From NCBI GenBank assembly GCA_006227875.1, contig SBFI01000160.1, positions 1 to 5,764 on the forward strand: DNA of 5,764 bases, written 5' to 3'. Position 1 is the first letter of the stretch, and every line of letters starts with the position of its first letter. Below are positions 1 through 5,764 of this stretch, piece by piece. A program made the position numbers and the translations under genes. The notes under the pieces were generated by a model that made no database searches, was not told where the DNA came from, and saw only the letters and a list, made by a program, of their open reading frames with translations. The DNA is from Acidobacteriota bacterium. GTDB taxonomy: Bacteria > Acidobacteriota > Thermoanaerobaculia > Multivoradales > JAHEKO01.

Positions 1-2185
1 CGATCCGCGGCACGTCGAGTGCGGTGGGGAGCAGGTAGTCCATGAAAGAGGCGTTCAAGAGCTGACCCTCGCCGTCGAAGTGGAGCTGCTCGTAGTAGGC
101 GTTGCCCAGGCCCTGGGCCACGCCGCCGTGGACCTGACCGTCGAGAATCAACGGGTTGATGACCTGGCCGCAGTCGTGGACCACGACGTACTTGTGGATC
201 TCGATCTGCATGGTCTCGGGGTCGATCTCCAGGATCATGGCGTGGACCCCGCTGGCGGTAGCACCTCGCTCGGGTCCGAAATAGTTGGTGGCCTCGAGCC
301 CGGGCTCGGTGCCCGGTTTGACCGCGCCTCGCATCGGGTTGGCCTTTAAAGCCAGCTCACCCAGACGTATGGCGGTCGACGGCACCCCCTTGACCCGAAC
401 CTCACCGTCGGCGATCTCCAGATCCTCGGCCGCCACCTCGAGCTGGTCGCTTGCCACCTCGAGGATTCTCCGGCGCACGTCCTTGGCCGCCGCGTGGACG
501 GCGTTGCCGGCCACCACCGCGCCGCGGCTGGCAAAGGTTCCGGCCCCCCAGTGAAACTGATCGGTGTCGCCGGTAACAACCTCGACGTCGCGCACATCTA
601 CCCCCACCTGATCGGCGACGATCTGGGCAAACGAGGTGAAGTGCCCCTGGCCCTGGGTGCCGATTCCGGTGGCCACGCTCACCTTGCCGCTGGCCTGGAC
701 CTGGACCCGCGCCCCCTCGTAGGGCCCGATCCCGGTTCCCTCGACGTAGGACACCACACCGATGCCGACATGTTTGCCTTCGGCTCGCAACCGGGGCTGG
801 GTCTCTTTGACAAATTCGGTGTAGCCGACCATCTCGAGCGCCTCGTCCAACACCGGCTCGTAGTTGCCGCTGTCGTAGACCAGCGGCGTGAAGTCCTGAT
901 AGATGATCTCGTGGTTGTGGGGGAAGGCATCGGGGGGCAGGAAGTTGCGCCGTCGGATCTCGGTGCGGTCGATCCCCAGCTCGCGGGCGGCAAAGTCGAG
1001 TAGCCGCTCGACGACAAAGACGCCGTGCTGGCGGCCCGCTCCCCGGTAGGGGGTGACGATCGGCTTGGAGGTAAAGACCGCCTTGAACTCGGTGTAGTAG
1101 TTGGGCACATCGTAGGGCCCGAGCAGCGTGCACTGGCTGTTGATGGGCACCGTCAGCCCATACGGATTGTAGGCCCCGTTGTCGTGGAGGTAGACATCGT
1201 GGATGCCGAGGATCCTGCCGTCGGCCGAGAGCGCAATCTCAGCGTCGTGAATCTGCAGCCGCTCCTGGGTGGTAGCGGTGAAGTTCTCCTCCCGATCCTC
1301 GATCCACTTGACCGGTCGCCCGAGTTGCATCGAGATCCAGGGGACCAGCATCTCCTCGGGGTAGAACATCATGATCTTGGGTCCGAAGCCGCCGCCGATA
1401 AATGGGGCGACGACGCGCACCTGGGCTTCGGAGAGCCCCAGCATCGCGGCCAGGCCGTTGCGGATGGGGATCGGCGCCTGGGTCGTGTCCCACACCGTCA
1501 GCCGCCCGGCGCGCCGGTCCCAGTCAGCGACGATCCCCCGGTTCTCCATCGCCGCGGCGGTGCCCCGGTCGTAGGCGAGGCGGCGGGCGAGGACGAGGTC
1601 GGCCATCGCCTTGGCCGTTTCGTACTCCCCCTTCTCCTGGATGACATGGGCGGAGAGATTGTGCCCGAGGTCGTCGTGGAGGATCGGGGCGTCGTCGGCC
1701 AGGGCCTGCTCGAGGTCGACCACCCCGGGGAGAGGATCGAAGTCGACCATCACCTCTTCGGCCGCGTCCTCGGCGGCGTAGCGGCTGGTGGCCACCACCG
1801 CCGCCACCGCCTCGCCGAGGTGGCGCACCTTGTCCTTGGCCAGCGGGAATTGTGTCCGCTGGTGGAAGACACAGCGCTCGATCGGGGGTGGTGAAACCAG
1901 TAACGGCCCCGGTTGCCAGTAGTCGCCCAGATCGGCGGCGGTATAGATGGCGATCACCCCCGGCATCTCCCTGGCCCTGGTGGTGTCGATCGCCCCGATC
2001 CGGGCGTGGGCGTAGGGGCTTCTCACATAGGCGATGTGACCCATGTCGGGCAGCGCCACGTCGTCGACAAATAGGGCCTGCCCGGTCAGCAACCGGGGAT
2101 CCTCGTTGCGGGTGACGCGCTCGCCAAAGAACCGAGTGGCGGTCTTCGTTTGCTTGTCGGCCTTTACTTCTGTCTTATAGCTCAT
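1..2185 (-). CDS. Xanthine dehydrogenase/CoxL-family molybdopterin-binding subunit (form II type), 3' end outside window
   Basis: This is the large catalytic subunit of a molybdenum hydroxylase, which inserts a water-derived oxygen at a C-H bond, typically of an aldehyde or N-heteroaromatic, and passes electrons to FeS and FAD subunits. I translated it by hand: ATG at 2185 opens 728 codons with no stop before the edge. The N-terminal a/b-hammerhead domain has GERVTRNEDPRLLTG (21-35) and PLAKDKVRHLGEAVAAVVA (114-132). The Mo-binding region has FIGGGFGPK (262-270), TPYRGAGRQHG (378-388), GTQGQGH (509-515), GDTDQFHWGAGTFASRG (539-555) and HDCGQVINPLILDGQVHGG (670-688). YRGAGR replaces the YRCSFR selenium/copper-type loop of true CO dehydrogenase, so it is not form I CoxL. 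The catalytic Glu near the C-terminus (usually GVGEGG-like) lies beyond the window. GGAG 4 bases before the ATG and an 11-base overlap with ylbE support the start. No FeS or FAD subunit is visible upstream. The substrate is unknown. Confidence 0.94.
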   Translation of the reverse strand, partial: MSYKTEVKADKQTKTATRFFGERVTRNEDPRLLTGQALFVDDVALPDMGHIAYVRSPYAHARIGAIDTTRAREMPGVIAIYTAADLGDYWQPGPLLVSPPPIERCVFHQRTQFPLAKDKVRHLGEAVAAVVATSRYAAEDAAEEVMVDFDPLPGVVDLEQALADDAPILHDDLGHNLSAHVIQEKGEYETAKAMADLVLARRLAYDRGTAAAMENRGIVADWDRRAGRLTVWDTTQAPIPIRNGLAAMLGLSEAQVRVVAPFIGGGFGPKIMMFYPEEMLVPWISMQLGRPVKWIEDREENFTATTQERLQIHDAEIALSADGRILGIHDVYLHDNGAYNPYGLTVPINSQCTLLGPYDVPNYYTEFKAVFTSKPIVTPYRGAGRQHGVFVVERLLDFAARELGIDRTEIRRRNFLPPDAFPHNHEIIYQDFTPLVYDSGNYEPVLDEALEMVGYTEFVKETQPRLRAEGKHVGIGVVSYVEGTGIGPYEGARVQVQASGKVSVATGIGTQGQGHFTSFAQIVADQVGVDVRDVEVVTGDTDQFHWGAGTFASRGAVVAGNAVHAAAKDVRRRILEVASDQLEVAAEDLEIADGEVRVKGVPSTAIRLGELALKANPMRGAVKPGTEPGLEATNYFGPERGATASGVHAMILEIDPETMQIEIHKYVVVHDCGQVINPLILDGQVHGGVAQGLGNAYYEQLHFDGEGQLLNASFMDYLLPTALDVPRI

Positions 2186-3416
2186 AGCGCTCCGCATAGG
2201 CGATGAGGGCCTGCTCGAAGACCTCTTTTGGTGGTCGCACGAGGCCGGCCCCCACCTGTCCTACCCCGGCCTCGCGGTGGGCGATACCGGTGTTGATCCG
2301 GGGTGTGATGGTGAGCTCGACGACCTTGCGCAGATCGATACCCGTCGGCGTGCCGCGAAAATCCAGGGTCGGGATGGTGAAGTGCGGATGCTCGGCGGTA
2401 GTGATCTCGTACATCTCGAGAGTGGCGGTAACCGCATCGCGGGGTGTGCCGCTGACAAAGGTGACGATCGCCGGTGCCGCGGCCATGGCAAAGGCGCCGA
2501 TGCCGGCGGTCTCGGTGATGGTCGAGTCGCCGATATCCGGGTTGGCATCGGCGGCCGAGAAACCGCTGAAGTAGAGCCCGTCGGGAGTGGGTGCGGGGGC
2601 GGTGAACCAGTCGTCGCCCAGACCGCTCACCCGGATGCCAAAGTCGGTGCCGTTGCGCGCCATGGTGGTGACCAGGGTCGAGCCCTCGACCCCGTGCGCG
2701 GCGTCGGCCATGGCCTTGCAGGCCGCCATCACCGGATTGAGAACCGAAAGCGCGTTGTCACCGACGAACTGGAGGATCCGTTCCTCGGTGGCTTTGTCTT
2801 GCGCGACCTTGGCCACCAACGGTGCCAGCAGCTTCAGGAAGAGAAGCGAACCCGCCTTGTTGCGATTGTGCCCCTCATCTCCCATGTGGAGCGCCTCGGC
2901 CAGCAGCGCCCGAATGTCGAGCCCCTCGCTCTCCGCCAGGGCCGCGGCCAGAACCGGCGCCATCTGCTCGTTCATCCACCGCAGCTTGTCGAGGACCTCG
3001 GTGCTGTAGGCGCCATAGCGGAGCACCTTGCCGTAACCCTCGTTGAAGTTGGAAAAAGCCCGGTTGCCGTGGGTTAAGTTCTCCAGCACATAGACCGCCA
3101 TCGAAGGAGAGATGACACCGGCCATCGGACCCACCGCCTGGTGGTGGTGGCAGGGCTCGAAGGTCACCTCGCCCCCCTCGGCCATGGCTGCGGCCCGGGC
3201 CTCGTCCTCGGCCCAGCCCTCGTAGAGGATGGCGCCGATGACCGCCCCTTTGAGCGGTCCGGACATCCGGTCCCAGCCGATCGGTGGTCCGGCGTGGAGA
3301 AGCATCCTCTCCCCGAGGTCGGGGATGACCTTGCCGGCGACGTCGACGGCGGTCAGTATCGGCCTGGCCGATGTCATCCGCTCGAAGGCGCTCTGGTTGG
3401 CCTGATCGATACTCAC
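2175..3416 (-). CDS. ylbE: DUF1116 / YlbE (AllG-like) family protein
   Basis: YlbE (AllG) is the partner of FdrA; in E. coli AllF, AllG and AllH together were reported as oxamate transcarbamylase. The product is 413 residues, matching the usual length of about 420. Nearly every family block is intact: IDQANQSAFERM (3-14), LLHAGPPIGWDRMSGPLKGA (39-58), EPCHHHQAVGPMAGVISPSM (87-106), NEGYGKVLRYGAYS (125-138), MGDEGHNRNKAG (178-189), RNGTDFGIRVSGLGDDWFTA (254-273), IGDSTITETAGIGAFAMAAA (295-314) and GIAHREAGVGQVGAG (377-391). The Cys-His-His-His cluster and MGDEGHNRN look like active-site or metal-site candidates, which is inference from conservation. The start is GTG at 3416: it forms a GTGA overlap with the fdrA stop, has GGAGAGG 8 bases upstream, and begins where family members begin. 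An upstream ATG at 3476 would add 20 unrelated residues read from fdrA in another frame. The stop overlaps the next gene by 11 bases. Confidence 0.95.
   Translation of the reverse strand: MSIDQANQSAFERMTSARPILTAVDVAGKVIPDLGERMLLHAGPPIGWDRMSGPLKGAVIGAILYEGWAEDEARAAAMAEGGEVTFEPCHHHQAVGPMAGVISPSMAVYVLENLTHGNRAFSNFNEGYGKVLRYGAYSTEVLDKLRWMNEQMAPVLAAALAESEGLDIRALLAEALHMGDEGHNRNKAGSLLFLKLLAPLVAKVAQDKATEERILQFVGDNALSVLNPVMAACKAMADAAHGVEGSTLVTTMARNGTDFGIRVSGLGDDWFTAPAPTPDGLYFSGFSAADANPDIGDSTITETAGIGAFAMAAAPAIVTFVSGTPRDAVTATLEMYEITTAEHPHFTIPTLDFRGTPTGIDLRKVVELTITPRINTGIAHREAGVGQVGAGLVRPPKEVFEQALIAYAERYEL
2190..2193 (-). promoter_or_regulatory. Ribosome binding site for the molybdenum hydroxylase gene
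   Basis: The minus strand reads GGAG with a 4-base spacer (CGCT) before the ATG at 2185. The core is short and close, and the overlap with the end of the DUF1116 gene suggests part of the initiation comes from coupling. The first codons after the ATG are A-rich (Lys, Thr, Glu), unlike the rest of the gene, which may keep the start open. Confidence 0.45.
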
Positions 3417-5101
3417 CCTTTCATCCTCTCCAGGATCGACGTCAGCTGGGCATTGCCCCCCGCCGGCGGGCGCCACTCGACCTGTACCGTCTCCACTCCC
3501 TGCCCGGTGAGGCTGTCGTAGAAGGTCTCGAGCCCGACGTTGATGGCCGCCACCGGGGAAGACAGAACATCGAGCGCCACTGGAGTGCCACCCGTGGGCC
3601 TCCTGGCTGCCAGCACCCGGCTGATATAGGTGGTGGCCTCGGTAACGGTGCGAAAGACCCGGGCACCGGCCGCGGTCAGCCGCTCGATCTGCGACGAGAT
3701 CTCCTGCTCGTCCTCCTCGGTACCGATGACCACCGCCACGACTTCGAGCTCGTGCTCGCGCCGGATCTCTTCGATCGCCGGCACCAGCTCCGCCGCCGGA
3801 TCGGGGTGGGCGCCATAGCCCAGGACGACGTCGAGCAGCAGCAGCCCCACTTGCGGGTCGGCGGCCTCCTGACGCAAACGGTCGATCCGCAGCTGCTGGT
3901 CCATCATCGGGTGGAGACGGCCGACGGTGAGCTCGTCCGACCCCAGATCGAGAATGGTGTGTCCCTGGCTCCGCGTCGGGTCGGCGAGGCGTTCCACGCC
4001 CGCGATCGGGACGTTGGAGTGAAGTGGGGTGAGAAACGGCCGCAACCCCTCCTGTGCCTCGACCGCCAGCGAGCCGCCGGCAAAGAGACCACGGAGGTGG
4101 CTGGGGCGATGCTCGCCGCCGGCGATCTCGGCCTTGGCGATGGGCTCGGCGCCGCCCTCGATCAGCTCGACGGCCAGCTCGGCGGCGCGACTCAGACTGT
4201 TGGTGAAGTGGAGATTGTCCAGACTGTGGGCCGGCGGTGCAAAGTCGAAGAAGTGGACCACCACCGGTTTTCCGGTGGCCCGCGCGGCGCTGAGCAGACC
4301 GGCGGCGACTCGCGGCGCGGGTGGCTTGGAAACCAGAACAATGACGCGGGTGTCGGGGTCGCGGGCAAGCAGATCGAGGGTCTCGTGCGCCGCGATCCCG
4401 GCCACCTCGGCGGTCAGATCGCGGCCACCGGTGCCGAGAGCATGAGAGACACCACCTCCCAGCTCGTGGATGCGGGCGGTGACGGCCTGCAGACCGGTGC
4501 CCGAAGCTCCCACCAGACCGATGGCGCCGCGCCGCACCCGGTTGGCAAAACCCAGACCCACGCCGTTGACGATGGTGGTACCACAGTCGGGGCCCAGAAA
4601 GAGGAGACCCTTGGACGCGGCTTCCTGTTTGAGCTGGATCTCGTCCTCGAGCGGGACGTTGTCGCTGTAGAGGAACACATGACGGCCCAGGTCGACGGCT
4701 TCGCGTGCCACACCGGCAGCCCAGCGGCCCGGTACCGAGATCAGCACCCAGTTGGAGTCGGGCCGGGCCTTGATCGCCGCGGCTAGGCTGCGGGGACAGT
4801 GCTCACTGTCGCCGCCGGTGCTCCGTCTGGCCAGCAAGGAGTCGATCTGGCCGAGAGCACCTTCCGCCGCCTCGTCGCTTTCGGCTTTGATCACCACCAC
4901 CAGGTCGTCGGCTCCGGCCGCGGCGGCCGACTCGGGCAGCAGGTCGCTGGACGCGAGCAGGTCGAGGTTTACCTTTGTGCCCATGACCACCCCGGCGTCG
5001 ATGACACCGGGCAACCGGGTGAGCGCGCTCTGCAGCTGCATAAGCACGATCGAGTCGGCATAGGCGCCGGATCGGATCTCGCTGCGGACGACACTAGACA
5101 T
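3413..5101 (-). CDS. fdrA: FdrA family protein (AllF-like; often annotated acyl-CoA synthetase FdrA)
   Basis: FdrA resembles the alpha subunit of succinyl-CoA synthetase; E. coli FdrA (AllF) was reported as one of three components of oxamate transcarbamylase, which moves a carbamoyl group between oxalurate and phosphate. The product here is 562 residues, close to full family length. An N-terminal domain contains SGAYADSIVLMQLQ and VVMGTKVNLDLL (about 11-50). A Rossmann-like region carries GPDCGT (170-175) and GLVGASGTGLQ (195-205), the counterparts of SucD GPNCPG and SRSGT. A second region carries HLRGLFAGG (335-343), DELTVGRLHPMMD (389-401) and LLLDVVLGYGAHPDPA (421-436). The tail has NVGLETFYDSL (521-531) and WRPPAGGN (543-550). 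I see no GHAG-type phosphohistidine motif. I chose ATG at 5101, preceded by GGAGGAGG, over an in-frame ATG at 5128 that would place 27 extra bases inside the amidase gene. The stop overlaps the next gene by 4 bases. The family call is secure; the exact reaction is inferred. Confidence 0.95.
   Translation of the reverse strand: MSSVVRSEIRSGAYADSIVLMQLQSALTRLPGVIDAGVVMGTKVNLDLLASSDLLPESAAAAGADDLVVVIKAESDEAAEGALGQIDSLLARRSTGGDSEHCPRSLAAAIKARPDSNWVLISVPGRWAAGVAREAVDLGRHVFLYSDNVPLEDEIQLKQEAASKGLLFLGPDCGTTIVNGVGLGFANRVRRGAIGLVGASGTGLQAVTARIHELGGGVSHALGTGGRDLTAEVAGIAAHETLDLLARDPDTRVIVLVSKPPAPRVAAGLLSAARATGKPVVVHFFDFAPPAHSLDNLHFTNSLSRAAELAVELIEGGAEPIAKAEIAGGEHRPSHLRGLFAGGSLAVEAQEGLRPFLTPLHSNVPIAGVERLADPTRSQGHTILDLGSDELTVGRLHPMMDQQLRIDRLRQEAADPQVGLLLLDVVLGYGAHPDPAAELVPAIEEIRREHELEVVAVVIGTEEDEQEISSQIERLTAAGARVFRTVTEATTYISRVLAARRPTGGTPVALDVLSSPVAAINVGLETFYDSLTGQGVETVQVEWRPPAGGNAQLTSILERMKG
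3425..3431 (-). promoter_or_regulatory. Ribosome binding site for the DUF1116 gene
   Basis: The minus strand reads GGAGAGG, 8 bases before the GTG at 3416 and within the last codons of fdrA (encoding Leu-Glu-Arg). Good spacing here decides the GTG start over the upstream ATG at 3476. The GTGA stop/start overlap suggests translational coupling. Confidence 0.65.
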
Positions 5102-5764
5102 CGGGCTCGAGCACCTCCTCCATCTCACCGGCCCATGCCAGCAGCTCTTCGTCCCGGTACCAGCCCGCCGCCACCTGGAGGCCCATGGGCATCCCCGACA
5201 GGGTGTGGCCGGCCGGCAGACAGACGGTGGGGAGCCCAGCCTGAGTCCAGGGCAGATTCATGATCGGGTCCCCGGTCGAATCCAGGCCCGCCGGTGCCGG
5301 TCCGGTGGCCGCCGGTGAGACCCAGAGATCGATCTCGTTGGCGGCGGCGGTGTCGGCCAGCTCCGACTGGAGTCGCTTGCGCCCGGCCAGTGCCTCTTCC
5401 ACCTTTGGGGCCAGAATCCCCGTTCCTCGCTCGATGAGATCCCGGGTCCGGGTGTCGTAGAGCTCCCAGAAGCGCTCGTACCACTCGGCGTGCACCTGCG
5501 CCACCTCAGCGGCCATGATGGTGAGATGCCGTTCGTGAACCACCGGGAAATCGGCCAGGGTCATCACCGATCGCACCTCGTAGCCGGCATCCTCCAGCAG
5601 CTTGCAGGTGCGTCTGAAATGCTCCAGACCCTTGGCCGAGGCGTGCTCCAGATAGGGTCCTTCGGGAACACCCAGCACCGGTCGACGACCGCCACCCGAC
5701 GACTCACTGGCCTCCCGCCAATCGTTGCAGAGCAGCCCGGCAACCCGCGCGGCGAGCTCGACAT
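5094..5764 (-). CDS. Amidase-signature family hydrolase, C-terminal half (5' end outside window)
   Basis: Amidase-signature (AS) enzymes hydrolyse C-N bonds of amides, ureido acids or related compounds with a Ser-cisSer-Lys triad, usually in the cytoplasm. The frame is open from the window edge to a TAG at 5096-5094, giving 222 visible residues, about half of a typical AS protein. The Lys and Ser catalytic region lies upstream of the window and cannot be checked. The visible part matches the C-terminal half of the fold: GVPEGPYLEHAS (about 31-42), a long helical stretch (about 65-135), DLWVSPAATGPAPAGLDSTG (145-164), then NLPWTQAGLPTVCLPAG (169-185) and GMPMGLQVAA (190-199). It stops soon after the AS domain, so it lacks the extra C-terminal domain of AtzF-type allophanate hydrolases. 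Its stop overlaps the fdrA start by 8 bases, so the two are probably cotranslated. The substrate cannot be read from this part; GatA is unlikely given the neighbours. Confidence 0.9.
   Translation of the reverse strand, partial: VELAARVAGLLCNDWREASESSGGGRRPVLGVPEGPYLEHASAKGLEHFRRTCKLLEDAGYEVRSVMTLADFPVVHERHLTIMAAEVAQVHAEWYERFWELYDTRTRDLIERGTGILAPKVEEALAGRKRLQSELADTAAANEIDLWVSPAATGPAPAGLDSTGDPIMNLPWTQAGLPTVCLPAGHTLSGMPMGLQVAAGWYRDEELLAWAGEMEEVLEPDV
5114..5121 (-). promoter_or_regulatory. Ribosome binding site for fdrA
   Basis: The minus strand reads GGAGGAGG, a near-perfect Shine-Dalgarno sequence inside the last codons of the amidase gene. The gap to the ATG at 5101 is 12 bases, longer than ideal, but no other in-frame start sits closer. 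It supports the 5101 start over the ATG at 5128, which lies upstream of this site. Confidence 0.6.

Noticed and set aside
402..1133. Minus-strand frame of 243 codons in another register inside the hydroxylase gene
   Set aside because: It overlaps the true reading frame, is highly Arg/Gly-rich and has no domain signature, so it is an out-of-frame shadow.
1025..1894. Plus-strand open frame of 289 codons antisense to the molybdenum hydroxylase gene
   Set aside because: The minus strand here encodes a continuous, motif-rich CoxL-type protein. The plus frame shows only low-complexity Gly/Val/Asp/His-rich sequence and no family signature.
1..2185. Aerobic carbon monoxide dehydrogenase (CoxL form I)
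   Set aside because: The active-site loop is YRGAGR, not the YRCSFR of true CO dehydrogenase, and no CoxM/CoxS gene precedes it in the window.
2277..3077. Plus-strand open frame of 266 codons antisense to the DUF1116 gene
   Set aside because: It mirrors a gene with essentially all conserved YlbE blocks; the translation has no recognisable motif.
3417..3476. 20-residue N-terminal extension of the DUF1116 protein from ATG 3476
   Set aside because: The extension is an out-of-frame reading of the fdrA tail, and the GTG at 3416 has better spacing to a Shine-Dalgarno sequence and matches the usual family start.
3371..4786. Plus-strand open frame of 471 codons antisense to fdrA
   Set aside because: It lies opposite a gene with full family conservation. 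Its translation is rich in Gly, Arg, Asp and His with no recognisable domain, typical of antisense frames in high-GC DNA with G/C-biased third positions.

Overview
The window is a single block of tightly packed genes, all on the minus strand, in high-GC DNA with strong third-position G/C preference and both ATG and GTG starts. This fits a high-GC heterotroph such as an actinomycete or a Chloroflexota member. That placement is a guess from composition and gene content; no rRNA or other marker gene is present.

In the direction of transcription (right to left) there are four genes. (1) The 3' part of an amidase-signature hydrolase (5764 to 5094, start outside the window). (2) A full-length FdrA-family protein (5101 to 3413). 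(3) A full-length DUF1116/YlbE-family protein (3416 to 2175). (4) A molybdenum hydroxylase large subunit of the xanthine dehydrogenase/CoxL 'form II' type (2185 leftward, running off the window at base 1 after 728 codons). Consecutive genes overlap by 8, 4 and 11 bases, so there is no intergenic DNA, promoter or terminator in the window. The operon extends beyond both ends.

FdrA and YlbE are the homologues of E. coli AllF and AllG. Together with AllH (DUF2877) these were reported as the oxamate transcarbamylase of anaerobic allantoin breakdown (oxalurate + Pi to oxamate + carbamoyl phosphate). Here the pair lies between an amidase and a molybdenum hydroxylase rather than beside allantoin genes. 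My inference is a catabolic operon for a nitrogen-containing compound, possibly an N-heterocycle. The hydroxylase would oxidise the ring, a ureido intermediate would be phosphorolysed to carbamoyl phosphate, and the amidase would release ammonia from an amide. The substrate is unknown. AllH, carbamate kinase and the FeS and FAD subunits of the hydroxylase are not in the window and would be expected just outside it. The plus strand carries only antisense shadow frames, and I saw no RNA genes, mobile elements, repeats or CRISPR arrays.
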